A stretch of 64,000 nucleotides of DNA from Agrobacterium arsenijevicii (GTDB lineage Bacteria > Pseudomonadota > Alphaproteobacteria > Rhizobiales > Rhizobiaceae): positions 183,966 through 247,965 of the forward strand of contig JWIT01000008.1 in assembly GCA_000949895.1 (NCBI GenBank), in the 5' to 3' direction. A model generated the notes under the pieces. The model did no database searches. It saw only the letters and a program-made list of their open reading frames with translations, and had not been told where the DNA came from. The position numbers and the translations under genes were made by a program. Within the stretch, counting starts at the first letter, position 1, and every line of letters starts with the position of its first letter. This document shows positions 1-9,378 of the stretch, piece after piece.

Positions 1-1199
1 CTCTCGACGGCCTTCACCGACAACGAACGGTCAATCTTCATGCGGCCGTTGAGCAGATATTCCGGGTTCTGTGTCTGGAGCACGACATTGGCGTCAGTGA
101 CCGTCGGCTCGTCATTGCCAAGTCCGTAGCAGGATGGACCGGGATTGGCGCCGGCGGAACGCGGACCGACCTTCAGGTGATTGCCCGAGTCGATATAGGC
201 GATCGAGCCGCCACCGGCCCCGACCGTGTGTATATCGAGCATCGGAGCCTTGATCGGATAACCGTGGACCACCGACTCGTTGACCACGCGGCACTGACCA
301 TCGGCAAGAAGTGCGACGTCGGAGCTGGTGCCACCCATGTCAAAGGTGATGAGGTTGTCGATGCCGGTCATCCGACCGACCGCTTGGGCGGCGACAACGC
401 CGGTAGAGGGACCGGACAGAACCGTGCGCACCGGCATTTCGGCAGCGGCGTCAAAACCGATAACCCCGCCATTCGACTGGGTGAGCTGCGGCGCAACCGT
501 AATGCCGAGATCGGTGAGCTTGCCGGACAGCGCCTTCACATAGCCCTGCATGACGGGGCCGAGATAGGCATTGACGACCGTAGTCGACAAACGCTCGAAC
601 TCACGGAATTCCGGCGCGATACGATGGGACAGCGAATGGAAGGCCTCCGGGAACTCTTCTTCCAGAATGCGGGCGGCGATCTTCTCGTGCTCGGCATGCA
701 TGAAGGAATACAGGAAATTGACCGCGACCGCCTTAACACCATCGGCCTTCAGCGCCCGCACGGCTTCACGCAATGCGGTCTCGTCCAGCGGCGTTTCAAC
801 CGTGCCGTTGGCCAGCACGCGCTCTTCAACGCCGAAGCGCAGGTGGCGCTCTACCAGAAGTTCGGGCTTGTCCGCCTGAAGGTCATAAAGGTCCGGGCGC
901 TTCTGGCGGCCGATTTCCAGGAGATCGCGGAAACCGCCCGTCGTCAGAAGACCGGTCTTTGCGCCACGGCCCTGAATGAGCGCATTGGTGGCAACCGTCG
1001 TACCGTGACCGACGTAGGCAACATCTTGCGCCTCGATGCCAACGCGCTCAATGCCATCGGCCACGCCCTGCGTAATCCCGCGCGAAGGATCGTCCGGGGT
1101 CGATGAGACCTTCCAGATCACCACCTCACCTGTTTCATCCTCGAACAGACAAACATCGGTAAAAGTACCACCGGAATCCACGCCAATCCGCCATGCCAT
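1..1199 (-). CDS. Hydantoinase/oxoprolinase family protein, subunit A (3' end outside window)
   Basis: This is the N-terminal ~400 residues of a HyuA/5-oxoprolinase-type ATP-dependent amidohydrolase, a family of about 650-700 residues. The protein begins MAWRIGVDSGGTFTDV, the actin-like phosphate-binding signature of the Hydant_A_N domain. It continues with GHGTTVATNA (around residue 64), a glycine-rich FDMGGTSSDV block and HTVGAGGGSIAYID in the Hydantoinase_A domain. The start ATG at 1199 has GAAGGAG upstream. Family members hydrolyse hydantoins, oxoproline or N-methylhydantoin, usually with a HyuB partner, which would lie beyond the window edge. It is divergent from a peptide-type ABC importer that may bring in its substrate. 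The exact substrate cannot be told from this fragment. Confidence 0.9.
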   Translation of the reverse strand, partial: MAWRIGVDSGGTFTDVCLFEDETGEVVIWKVSSTPDDPSRGITQGVADGIERVGIEAQDVAYVGHGTTVATNALIQGRGAKTGLLTTGGFRDLLEIGRQKRPDLYDLQADKPELLVERHLRFGVEERVLANGTVETPLDETALREAVRALKADGVKAVAVNFLYSFMHAEHEKIAARILEEEFPEAFHSLSHRIAPEFREFERLSTTVVNAYLGPVMQGYVKALSGKLTDLGITVAPQLTQSNGGVIGFDAAAEMPVRTVLSGPSTGVVAAQAVGRMTGIDNLITFDMGGTSSDVALLADGQCRVVNESVVHGYPIKAPMLDIHTVGAGGGSIAYIDSGNHLKVGPRSAGANPGPSCYGLGNDEPTVTDANVVLQTQNPEYLLNGRMKIDRSLSVKAVE

Positions 1200-1683
1200 G
1201 GCTCGCTCCTTCTTCTGGATGTCATCGGGCAACGCCTCATCTGGAGGTCGTGCGACACTGCCTTGATTGCATGCGCCGCCCACCGCGAAAGCTATGCTTC
1301 CGGCCCCGGAGAAACGGCTGCCGGGCAATCCCGGCCTGTTGCTCAAACCCTATGATCGGCTTCATTCGCTTGTCAATCACAATTCCATTATTACGACCAT
1401 AATAATTTATGTATTCCAATAAATGGATTAAAAACGAATGATGTGCATTTACCAGCGAAATACGCCAATTTATTCCACTATATGATACAAGATGATTTCA
1501 GTGGATTAATTAATGGAATTTCTCTTGACACCCGGAAAAAGCTCTCTTTATTGTTTTCGATATCGACGGGGCCAATCCGTGCTCACCGAAACCGAGACCG
1601 GCAGCGGTCAAGAACAAGGTGGCGCGCAGAATTCGTCCACGCCGGCTGGCAAGCATGTATCAACACATAATGGGGAACTAACC
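1200..1683. promoter_or_regulatory. Divergent promoter region between hyuA and the peptide-type ABC importer
   Basis: This is the only gene-free stretch above 300 bases. It is clearly more AT-rich than its surroundings from about 1370 to 1560. It holds six copies of ATTCCA or its complement TGGAAT/TGGATT (1382-1387, 1413-1418, 1424-1429, 1472-1477, 1502-1507, 1514-1519). One pair forms the small inverted repeat TCCA-N5-TGGA around 1415-1427. A plausible plus-strand promoter is TTGACA at 1525-1530 with TATTGT at 1549-1554 (18-base spacing). An in-frame N-terminal extension of the binding protein back to 1513 would run through this promoter and lacks a signal peptide, so I treat the region as non-coding. 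Confidence 0.5.
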
Positions 1684-3213
1684 ATGATACTCGATCGCCG
1701 TACCCTTCTGAAACTGACCGTCGCTTCCGGCGCCGCCTTCGCCGTCGGAGCATCCGGTTCCTTCGCGCAGGCTTCGTCCGACACCTTGCGTATCGGTCTC
1801 TCCACCTATCCCGCTCATCTGAAGCCATGGGTTAATGTCGGCTATGCCGGCCAGCTCGTTTCATCGCTGATCAACCGTTTCCTCATGGCTTACACGCCGG
1901 AAGGCAAGCTGGTGGGCGAACTAGCTGAAAGCTTCGACCGCGAGGGCGATCGCGCCTGGGTGATCAAGCTCAAGGATGCAAAATTCTCCGACGGCCAGCC
2001 TGTCACCTCGGCCGACATCGAATGGAATATCGAGAAGATCAAAGCCGAAGGCTCCGGCGCCTATACCCGCGATGCAATGCTCGAAATCGAGAAGGTCGAA
2101 ATCGTCGATGACCGCACCTTCAAGCTGCTGACGAAATCACCGAACGCAGCGCTGCCGGCGCTCTTTGCCAACCCGTTCCTGCAGATCATCGCCAAGGGTT
2201 CCACCGACAAGCAGGACCATGGCATCGGCGCAGGCCCCTTCACGCTGGCCAGCGCCGAAAAAGGCGTCGGGCTCGATTTCGAAGCCTCCCCGCATTACTT
2301 CAAGAACGGCATGCCGAAGTTCAAGAAGGTTCACGTCACCGCTTATGCCGACGAAAACCTGCGCGTTGCCGCAATCACCGCCGGCGATGTGGACGTGATC
2401 GACTACGTTCCGTGGAGCGCGATGGACCAACTCGACAAGGACGCCAGTGTTGCGCTTGAGACGGCTGCCACGGGCGCCTTCATGTTCCTGTCGTTCAACG
2501 GCGCAGGTGCATTCAAGGACCACCGCCTGCGACGCGCCGTTTCCCTCGCCATCCGCCGTGAGGAAATCGTCAACGGCGTGTTCTTCGGCCGTGGCGCAGT
2601 GCTCGAAGGCGTTCCGCGCTCGGCCGCAACCCCGTTCTACAACGCTGAACTCGCCAAGGGACAGACCTATGATCCCGACCGCGCCAAGGCGCTGATCAAG
2701 GAAGCCGGCGCGGAAGGCGTGACCGTCAACCTGCTCTCGACCGCGCAATACGGCATGCACCGCGATACCGCTGTCATCGTTCAGGGCCACCTGGCCGAAG
2801 TCGGCATCAATGTCACATTGACCATGCCCGACTGGTCCACCCGCGTGACCATGGGTAACCGCGGCCAGGGCGATTTCGCAATTCAGGGCCTTGGCCTCGA
2901 CACTTTCGATCCGGATGCGACAAGCGCCCTCATCGACCCGACGCTGTCGCCGACCTTCTTCCGCTCGCGCAATTTCGAAGTTCCGGGCCTGACCGATCTG
3001 CTCGCCAAGGGCCGTGCGGAATTCGACCTCGAAAAGCGCAAGGCGATCTATGCCGAGGTCGACAAGCTCGTCATCGAGTACACGCCCTTCTGCGGTCTTT
3101 CCTACCGCGCAACCGGCTTTGCTCGCCTGAAGCGCGTCAACAACTTCCATATGCTTCCGGACCAGATTTCTCCGTTCTCCGGACGCCTTTTCGACGAGCT
3201 TTCGCTGTCGTAA
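1684..3213 (+). CDS. ABC transporter substrate-binding protein, peptide/nickel family (SBP_bac_5)
   Basis: A 509-residue periplasmic solute-binding protein for a Dpp/Opp-type importer. The N-terminus MILDRRTLLKLTVASGAAF is a signal sequence with a twin-arginine-like RRTLLK motif, followed by a hydrophobic stretch and a likely cleavage after SFAQA. The mature part follows the family-5 pattern: LRIGLSTYPAHLKPW near the N-terminus, a LVGELAESFD segment and a DWSTRV/GDFAIQGLG region in the C-terminal half. ATG 1684 is preferred because GGGGAA lies just upstream and the signal peptide begins there. It heads an operon with two permeases and a fused ATPase. Ligand unknown; context with a hydantoinase suggests a cyclic amide, peptide or amino-acid derivative (inference). 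Confidence 0.88.
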   Translation: MILDRRTLLKLTVASGAAFAVGASGSFAQASSDTLRIGLSTYPAHLKPWVNVGYAGQLVSSLINRFLMAYTPEGKLVGELAESFDREGDRAWVIKLKDAKFSDGQPVTSADIEWNIEKIKAEGSGAYTRDAMLEIEKVEIVDDRTFKLLTKSPNAALPALFANPFLQIIAKGSTDKQDHGIGAGPFTLASAEKGVGLDFEASPHYFKNGMPKFKKVHVTAYADENLRVAAITAGDVDVIDYVPWSAMDQLDKDASVALETAATGAFMFLSFNGAGAFKDHRLRRAVSLAIRREEIVNGVFFGRGAVLEGVPRSAATPFYNAELAKGQTYDPDRAKALIKEAGAEGVTVNLLSTAQYGMHRDTAVIVQGHLAEVGINVTLTMPDWSTRVTMGNRGQGDFAIQGLGLDTFDPDATSALIDPTLSPTFFRSRNFEVPGLTDLLAKGRAEFDLEKRKAIYAEVDKLVIEYTPFCGLSYRATGFARLKRVNNFHMLPDQISPFSGRLFDELSLS

Positions 3214-3345
3214 CATCTGGAATTCGCCCGGGCGGCTCCACTCGACCGTCCGGGCGTCCGTTTCTCATCTTCCATGCGGAAGAAGCCTGAAAGGCAAATG
3301 CTTTCAGGTCGACATCGCATGGCCGGCTGCCGGAGGGCTGTCTTC

Positions 3346-4293
3346 ATGTTCTGGTTCCTGCAGCGAATTGCCATTTCCCTGGCGCTGCTCTGGGTCGTTA
3401 CCAGCCTCGTCTTTCTTTCCATCTATATGGTGCCAGGCGATCCGGCTGAACTGCTGCTTTCAGGCGAAGGATCGACGCCCGACCCGGTTTCGATCGCGCA
3501 GTTGCGCGGCGATCTCGGCCTTGATCGACCGATCCTCACGCAATATGTCGAGCGGATGTCCGGCCTCATGCGCTTCGACCTCGGTAACTCGATGATCGAC
3601 GGCTCGCCAGTCGCCCCCGAAATCGCCAAGCGCCTGTCGCGCACCCTGGAACTGATCGCGGCGGCTGCGATCCTCAGCCTGCTCATCGGCATTCCGGTCG
3701 GCGTTGCCGCCGCGTTGCGTCAGGGCGGCAGCTTTGATCGCGTCTCCAATTTTCTTGCCGGTTTCGCGCAGGGCATTCCCGTTTTCGTCGCCGGCACATT
3801 GATCATTCTGGTCTTTGCCCAGATCTGGAAGCTGGCGCCGGCGGGTGGATACGTCAATCTTGCGGACGATCCCGGCAAACATCTGGTCCTGCTGGCAATG
3901 CCCGCCTTCGCCATCGCGCTTGGCCTTGCGGCAATCGTCATCCGCATCGCGCGTGCCTCGGTGCTTGATGTCCTGCCACTGGATTATGTTCGCACCGCCC
4001 GCGCCAAGGGTCTGCCGCAGCGGCGCATTATTACCCGCCATGTGCTGCGCAACGCCTTGATGCCGGTCATCACGGTCTTTGCACTCAATCTTGGCGGCCT
4101 GTTCGGCGGCACGGTGCTGGTGGAATACGTCTTCAACTGGCCGGGCCTGTCCGGCATGCTGGTCAGCGCCGTCAATTCACGCGACTATCCCACCGTCACC
4201 GCCGTCATTCTGGTCATTTCGGCCCTGTTCATCACGCTCAATCTGATCGTCGATATTATCTACGGCGTCACCGATCCGAGGATTCGCAAATGA
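3346..4293 (+). CDS. ABC transporter permease, DppB/OppB type
   Basis: A 315-residue inner-membrane permease of the binding-protein-dependent transport family. It opens with MFWFLQRIAISLALLWVVTS, the usual first membrane helix of DppB-like proteins, followed by a periplasmic loop containing the GDP element (YMVPGDPAELL) and five more helices. The cytoplasmic EAA loop appears near residues 205-235 (DYVRTARAKGLPQRRIITRH). ATG 3346 is chosen over upstream in-frame ATGs because CGGAGGG lies nine bases before it and the helix starts directly. It overlaps the next permease by ATGA. It forms half of the membrane channel with the DppC-type partner. Confidence 0.9.
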   Translation: MFWFLQRIAISLALLWVVTSLVFLSIYMVPGDPAELLLSGEGSTPDPVSIAQLRGDLGLDRPILTQYVERMSGLMRFDLGNSMIDGSPVAPEIAKRLSRTLELIAAAAILSLLIGIPVGVAAALRQGGSFDRVSNFLAGFAQGIPVFVAGTLIILVFAQIWKLAPAGGYVNLADDPGKHLVLLAMPAFAIALGLAAIVIRIARASVLDVLPLDYVRTARAKGLPQRRIITRHVLRNALMPVITVFALNLGGLFGGTVLVEYVFNWPGLSGMLVSAVNSRDYPTVTAVILVISALFITLNLIVDIIYGVTDPRIRK

Positions 4294-5135
4294 CGCGCTC
4301 GCTTCGTCTCATCTGGCCACTGCTGCTCGCGCTCATCGCACTGATATGCCTGCTTGCTCCAATCCTGCCCCTGTCCGATCCCTTGAAGATGAACATGGGT
4401 CAGCGGTTCGCCACCCCATCCGCGGCCTTCCCGCTCGGGCAGGATGAAATGGGCCGCGACATTCTTTCCCGTCTGCTCTTCGGCGTCCGCATCTCGTTGT
4501 TCATTGCCCTCTCGACCTCCGTCCTTTCGGGCATCATCGGCACCGCGCTCGGTATCATCGGCGGTTATATGCGCGGCTTTTCGGAAATCCTGACGCTCAG
4601 AGCCATGGACGTCGTCCTCTGTTTTCCGCCGCTGCTCCTCGCCATGCTCGCCGTAACGCTTTATGGGCCGGGTCCGATGACACTAATCCCGGTGCTTGCC
4701 GCGGTGTTCGTTCCCGGCTTCACCCGCATCGCCTATGCCAGCGTGCTCACCGTTCGTTCGCAGGACTATGTCGAGGCGGTGCAGGCCATGGGCGCCAGCA
4801 ACGGCCGCATCATGCTGAAAACCATCCTGCCCAACATCATGGGTCCGCTTCTGGTTCAGGCCAGCTTCGTCACTGCGGCGGCGGTTGTGCTCGAATCCGG
4901 CCTCTCCTTCCTCGGCCTCGGCGTCGTCCCGCCCTCGCCCTCGCTCGGTCTGATGATCGGAACCGGCCGTGCCGCGATCGCCCATCAGCCCATGCTGCTT
5001 CTGTGGCCCTGTCTGGCGCTGGTTGCGATGATCCTCGTGCTCAACGGCGTCTGCGATCTGCTACGCGACTGGCTCGATCCACGCTCGGCGGCAGGTGCGG
5101 TCCTTTCCGGCAGCGGAGGCAAGAGCGGCGCATGA
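4290..5135 (+). CDS. ABC transporter permease, DppC/OppC type
   Basis: A 281-residue membrane protein, the second permease of the peptide-type importer. After a first hydrophobic segment (LIWPLLLALIALICLLAPIL) it carries the OppC_N-like periplasmic segment and the FPLGQDEMGRDILSR motif that marks DppC-type permeases. Further helices follow, then an EAA loop (DYVEAVQAMGASNGRIM, about residues 160-180). Start and stop codons of neighbouring genes overlap by four bases at both ends (4290-4293 and 5132-5135), pointing to translational coupling within one operon. Confidence 0.9.
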   Translation: MTRSLRLIWPLLLALIALICLLAPILPLSDPLKMNMGQRFATPSAAFPLGQDEMGRDILSRLLFGVRISLFIALSTSVLSGIIGTALGIIGGYMRGFSEILTLRAMDVVLCFPPLLLAMLAVTLYGPGPMTLIPVLAAVFVPGFTRIAYASVLTVRSQDYVEAVQAMGASNGRIMLKTILPNIMGPLLVQASFVTAAAVVLESGLSFLGLGVVPPSPSLGLMIGTGRAAIAHQPMLLLWPCLALVAMILVLNGVCDLLRDWLDPRSAAGAVLSGSGGKSGA

Positions 5136-6976
5136 AACAGGAAACAGTGACAATGACCGAAACCACGCCTCATCCTGTCGTCTCCATCCGCAATCTCAAG
5201 GTCTCCTTCCTGCGTGACGGCACGTTCAACCCGGTGGTTCGCGACCTGAACCTCGACATCCATGCCGGCGAAACGCTTGCCATCGTTGGCGAAAGCGGTT
5301 CCGGCAAGAGTGTTACGGCGCTCTCCGTGATGCAGTTGCTGCCGGAAAAGACGAGCCGCATCGAAGGTTCGATCAAGCTCGACGGCGAGGAGTTGATCGG
5401 CGCTTCACCCGCCCGCATGCGTGAAATCCGCGGCAACCGGATCGCGATGATCTTTCAGGAGCCGATGACCAGCCTCAATCCGGTGCTGACTGTTGGCGAA
5501 CAGATCGCGGAATCTCTGATTGCCCATCGTGGTATCTCGAAGGCCGAGGCCCGGGCCGAGACGCTGAAGCTGATGGAGAAGGTGCGCATCCCCTCGGCAA
5601 CCAAGCGCATCGACGATTATCCGCACCAGTTTTCCGGCGGCATGCGCCAGCGTGTGATGATTGCGATAGCCCTTGCCTGCCGCCCTGTCCTGCTCATTGC
5701 CGACGAACCGACCACCGCGCTTGACGTCACCATTCAGGCGCAGATTCTTGACCTCATAAAGACCCTGCAGGAAGAGGAAGGCACCGCCGTCCTGTTCATC
5801 ACGCACGATATGGGCGTGGTGGCCGAAATCGCCGACCGTACTCTGGTGATGTATCGCGGCGACCAGATCGAGACCGGCGCGACACCCGATGTCTTTGCAC
5901 GGCCGGAGCGGCCCTATACCCGCGCCCTTCTTTCCGCCGTCCCGCAACTGGGTTCGGCTGGCGAAGGCGGTCCGCGTCCCTTCCCTGTCATCGACATGGA
6001 AACAGGACGCGCCCTGCCCGTACCGGCTCGTCCGGACACCGTCGACACCGCAGGCACCCCGCTGCTGGAGGTCAAGAACCTCTCGGCGCGCTTCGAGATG
6101 CGCTCACCCTACACCCGCATGGTACAGGCCCGTGTTCACGCGGTGGAGAATGTCAGCTTTTCACTGGCGCGCGGCGAAACGCTGGCGCTGGTTGGTGAAT
6201 CCGGCTGCGGCAAGTCCACGACCGGCCGCCTGCTCGCCGGGCTCGGTCGCCCGCATTCCGGCTCGATCCGCATCCACGGCAACGATGTCGGGGCCTTTAC
6301 CCGCTCCGATCTGTCCCGCCGGGTGCAGATGATCTTTCAGGATCCCTTCGCCAGCCTCAACCCCCGCCTGACGGTGGAGAACGCCATCGCCGAACCGCTT
6401 CTGATCCATGGGCTGGAAACGGCCGGCAATGCCCGCAAGCTTGCCCGCGATCTGCTGGGTGAGGTCGGCCTTGCCAGCGAGATGGGCAGCCGTTATCCGC
6501 ACGAGTTTTCCGGCGGACAGCGGCAGCGCATCTGCATCGCCCGCGCACTGGCGCTGGAACCCGGCCTCATCGTTGCCGACGAGGCTGTTTCAGCGCTGGA
6601 CGTTTCGGTGAAAGCGCAGGTGGTGAACCTGATGCTGGACCTGCAGGAACGGCTGAAACTCGGCTTCCTGTTCATCTCCCACGACATGGCCGTGGTAGAG
6701 CGCATCAGCCATCGGATCGCGGTCATGTATCTCGGCGAAATCGTCGAAACCGGCCCGCGCGAGGCCGTGTTCTCCAACCCGCAGCATCCCTATACGCAGC
6801 GGCTGCTCTCAGCCGTACCGCTTCCCGATCCTTCGCGCCGGCGCATGCGACGCAAGCTCGCGGATGCGGAATTGCGCAGCCCTATCCGCGACAAGAACTT
6901 CACACCGCCCGCCCGCGAGTACCGCGAGGTTTCGCCGGGCCACATGGTGCAGGTGTGGAACGAGGAGTGGGCCTGA
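5132..6976 (+). CDS. Fused dual ATP-binding ABC protein (DppD-DppF type)
   Basis: A 614-residue protein with two complete nucleotide-binding domains in one chain, like GsiA/YejF, replacing separate DppD and DppF. The first domain has Walker A GESGSGKS (residues 53-60), a signature FSGGMRQRV and Walker [13 protein letters not shown]. The second has [18 protein letters not shown] and [11 protein letters not shown]. Each half ends with the oligopeptide-transporter C-terminal segment ([24 protein letters not shown]). ATG 5132 overlaps the upstream stop as ATGA; the longer frame from 5003 lies inside the permease gene. It powers import for the substrate-binding protein at 1684. Confidence 0.92.
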   Translation: MKQETVTMTETTPHPVVSIRNLKVSFLRDGTFNPVVRDLNLDIHAGETLAIVGESGSGKSVTALSVMQLLPEKTSRIEGSIKLDGEELIGASPARMREIRGNRIAMIFQEPMTSLNPVLTVGEQIAESLIAHRGISKAEARAETLKLMEKVRIPSATKRIDDYPHQFSGGMRQRVMIAIALACRPVLLIADEPTTALDVTIQAQILDLIKTLQEEEGTAVLFITHDMGVVAEIADRTLVMYRGDQIETGATPDVFARPERPYTRALLSAVPQLGSAGEGGPRPFPVIDMETGRALPVPARPDTVDTAGTPLLEVKNLSARFEMRSPYTRMVQARVHAVENVSFSLARGETLALVGESGCGKSTTGRLLAGLGRPHSGSIRIHGNDVGAFTRSDLSRRVQMIFQDPFASLNPRLTVENAIAEPLLIHGLETAGNARKLARDLLGEVGLASEMGSRYPHEFSGGQRQRICIARALALEPGLIVADEAVSALDVSVKAQVVNLMLDLQERLKLGFLFISHDMAVVERISHRIAVMYLGEIVETGPREAVFSNPQHPYTQRLLSAVPLPDPSRRRMRRKLADAELRSPIRDKNFTPPAREYREVSPGHMVQVWNEEWA

Positions 6977-6992
6977 CGCGCCGACCCGCAAA

Positions 6993-7979
6993 TCAGGCAT
7001 CTTCGGGAGCCTGTTCCAAATCCCTTCCGGCACGACGTTTTCGGCTGGGTGGGATGCTGTACTTGTGAGTATAGCAGCGGGTGAAATGGGCAGCCGTTGC
7101 GAAACCCGTCAGCAGGGCCACGTCGACGATCGAAAGCGAGGTCTGCTGCAGGAGTTCATCCGCCTTTGCCAAGCGCAGCCCGCGGTAAAACGACATCATG
7201 GACTGGTCGAAGTGGCTGGAAAACAACCGATGAAGCTGGCGGATACTGCTGCCGCACAGTTGCGCCAGTTGCTCCGGCGACAGGGGATCCGCCACATGGG
7301 TCGTCATAAGTTCTATGGCAGCTTCGAGTACCGGGTGGTGGACGTTGAAGCGTTGCCCGGCGCGGCCCAATTGGGGTTCGTCGGCGGTTCTCAAACGCGG
7401 ATGGATGAACCACTCGCTGACATCGCGCGCAAAAGCCGAACCATGGTCTTTCGCGATCAAGGCCCCCATCATGTCAATTGCGGCAACGCCGCCCGCGCAG
7501 GTGTAACGGTCGCGATCGATGACGTAGAGTGCGCGCTCGATCAGGAGATCGCTGGCATATTCGCTGAGCGGATCGATGTGGGTCCAGTGAACGGTAAAAC
7601 GCCTGCCCGCCATCAGGCCCGACTTGGCAAGGATCGCCGCCCCGCCGGAAATGCCGCCGAGCTTCACGCTCCGCTGGTTGAGCGTGCGCAGGTTGCGCGC
7701 AAGTGCCGGATCTTCATAAAGCATGGGATTTCCGCCCGCGACGACGAAGACAAGATCCAGCTTATTCGACACGGCCTGCGAGACAGGCGCGGTGTCGAAA
7801 CCTCCACCTGAAGTGGATGCGCCAAACCCGCCATTCACTGAATAGAACCGGCAATGGTAGAGGGTTTTACCCGCAAGATGATTAGCCGCCCGCAACGGCT
7901 CGACAGCCGCGGCCAGCGACATCAGGGCATAACCCTCAATCAGTATGAACCCGATCGACATCGACCCTTCGGCGTGCAT
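6993..7979 (-). CDS. GlxA-family transcriptional regulator (DJ-1/PfpI plus AraC HTH), likely sarcosine/betaine-responsive
   Basis: A 328-residue regulator. Residues 1 to about 185 form a DJ-1/PfpI-like glutamine-amidotransferase fold (SIGFILIEGYALMSLAAAVEPLRAAN start; GISGGAAILAKSGLM loop), which in this family acts as a ligand-sensing domain. The C-terminal 110 residues form an AraC-type double helix-turn-helix (LAQLCGSSIRQLHRLFSSHF; VDVALLTGFATAAHFTRCY). ATG 7979 has GGAG upstream. It is divergent from soxBDAG-purU with 129 bases between. GbdR and SouR, which control betaine and sarcosine catabolism in Pseudomonas, belong to the same architecture, so local control of the sox operon is the natural inference. 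Confidence 0.85.
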   Translation of the reverse strand: MHAEGSMSIGFILIEGYALMSLAAAVEPLRAANHLAGKTLYHCRFYSVNGGFGASTSGGGFDTAPVSQAVSNKLDLVFVVAGGNPMLYEDPALARNLRTLNQRSVKLGGISGGAAILAKSGLMAGRRFTVHWTHIDPLSEYASDLLIERALYVIDRDRYTCAGGVAAIDMMGALIAKDHGSAFARDVSEWFIHPRLRTADEPQLGRAGQRFNVHHPVLEAAIELMTTHVADPLSPEQLAQLCGSSIRQLHRLFSSHFDQSMMSFYRGLRLAKADELLQQTSLSIVDVALLTGFATAAHFTRCYTHKYSIPPSRKRRAGRDLEQAPEDA

Positions 7980-8029
7980 GGCGTGCTCCAGAACATCCCT
8001 TGATGAAGCTTAGCCGACTTGGCCGAAAT

Positions 8030-8083
8030 GGACAACAATGCGTCCGCTACGGATAAAAATTTCAACTGATATCGCGCTATAAA
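8030..8083 (+). promoter_or_regulatory. Candidate sox operon promoter and regulator site
   Basis: In the 129-base divergent gap, GGAC-N8-GTCC (8030-8045) forms a short inverted repeat upstream of a TATAAA box (8078-8083) about 25 bases before the soxB ATG. No good -35 box is seen at normal spacing. That would fit an activator-dependent promoter driven by the neighbouring AraC-type protein. The repeat is short and could be chance. Confidence 0.3.
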
Positions 8084-8108
8084 CTCGTCAACCGCCCTGT
8101 TTTCGAGG

Positions 8109-9368
8109 ATGACAGATTTGCGCTATTCCGCTCTCCAGGTTTTCAAACAGGCCCTGACCGGCCACAAGGGCTGGCGCCCGCTGTGGCGAAACCCCGACCC
8201 ACAGCCTCATTACGATTTCATCATCGTCGGCGGTGGCGGTCATGGGCTTGCAACAGCCTATTATCTCGCCAGAACGTTCTCGAAATCCCGGATCGCCGTT
8301 CTGGAAAAAGGCTGGCTGGGATCGGGAAATATCGGGCGCAACACAACGATCATCCGTTCCAACTACCTGCTGCCCGGAAACGAGCCGTTCTACGAATTCT
8401 CGATGAAACTTTGGGAGGGGCTTGAACAGGAGTTCAATTTTAATGCGATGGTAAGCCAGCGCGGCATCGTGAACCTGTTCCACACCGATGCCCAGCGCGA
8501 CGCCTATCGCCGCCGTGGCAACGCCATGCTGCTGGCCGGTGCGGATGCCCAGTTGCTGGCGCCCGACGAAGTCCGCGCCATGATCCCGTTTCTCAATTTC
8601 GAGAATGCACGCTTCCCGATCAAGGGCGGGCTTTACCAGCGACGCGCCGGAACTGCCCGCCACGACGGCGTCGCCTGGGGTTATGCACGCGGCGCCGATC
8701 TTGCCGGCGTCGATCTCATCCAGAACTGCGAAGTCCAGGGATTTCGCATCGAAGACGGGGAAATCAAGGGCGTGGAGACCAGCCGTGGCTATATCGGCGC
8801 CGGAAAGGTCGGCGTTGCCGTGGCAGGATCGACTGGCCGCGTCATGGCCATGGCCGGCATGCGGTTACCGATCGAAAGTCATGTCCTGCAAGCCTTCGTT
8901 TCTGAGGGGCTGAAACCGACCATACCGGGCGTCATCACCTTCGGCGCGGGTCATTTCTACGTCAGCCAGTCCGACAAGGGCGGCCTTGTCTTCGGCGGCG
9001 ATATCGACGGTTACAATTCCTATGCCCAGCGCGGTAATCTGCCGGTTATCGAGGATGTCGCCGAGAGCGGCATGGCGCTGATGCCGATGATCGGCCGGGC
9101 CCGCCTGCTGCGTATCTGGGGCGGCATCATGGACATGTCGATGGATGGCTCACCGATCATCGACCACACGCCGGTGAAGGGTCTCTATCTCAATGCGGGC
9201 TGGTGTTATGGCGGCTTCAAGGCCACCCCCGCCAGTGGTTATGCATTCGCCCATCTGCTGGCCACCGATACCCCGCATGATACGGCCAAGGCCTATCGCC
9301 TCGACCGGTTCGAGCGCGGCTATGTCATCGATGAAAAGGGCGCTGGCGCCCAACCGAACCTTCACTGA
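8109..9368 (+). CDS. soxB: Sarcosine oxidase subunit beta
   Basis: A 419-residue flavoprotein subunit of heterotetrameric sarcosine oxidase. It contains the FAD-binding GxGxxG motif as IIVGGGGHGLATAYYLA (residues 38-54). The conserved RHDGVAWG segment has His185 at the position that carries covalent FMN in characterised enzymes. It oxidises N-methylglycine to glycine; the methylene unit passes to tetrahydrofolate on the alpha subunit and oxygen is reduced to peroxide. The N-terminal extension (RYSALQVFKQALTGHKGWRP) is typical of SoxB. It heads the soxBDAG operon and soxD follows after ten bases. Confidence 0.95.
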   Translation: MTDLRYSALQVFKQALTGHKGWRPLWRNPDPQPHYDFIIVGGGGHGLATAYYLARTFSKSRIAVLEKGWLGSGNIGRNTTIIRSNYLLPGNEPFYEFSMKLWEGLEQEFNFNAMVSQRGIVNLFHTDAQRDAYRRRGNAMLLAGADAQLLAPDEVRAMIPFLNFENARFPIKGGLYQRRAGTARHDGVAWGYARGADLAGVDLIQNCEVQGFRIEDGEIKGVETSRGYIGAGKVGVAVAGSTGRVMAMAGMRLPIESHVLQAFVSEGLKPTIPGVITFGAGHFYVSQSDKGGLVFGGDIDGYNSYAQRGNLPVIEDVAESGMALMPMIGRARLLRIWGGIMDMSMDGSPIIDHTPVKGLYLNAGWCYGGFKATPASGYAFAHLLATDTPHDTAKAYRLDRFERGYVIDEKGAGAQPNLH

Positions 9369-9378
9369 GGCTTGAACA

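Noticed and set aside
177..1106. Long plus-strand open frame opposite the hydantoinase gene
   Set aside because: It is antisense to a gene with clear HyuA motifs, has no ribosome-binding site and its translation has arginine-rich, low-complexity composition typical of shadow frames in high-GC DNA.
1513..1683. N-terminal extension of the peptide-type binding protein
   Set aside because: It would place 57 residues before the signal peptide and overlaps the best promoter; the ATG at 1684 has a ribosome-binding site.
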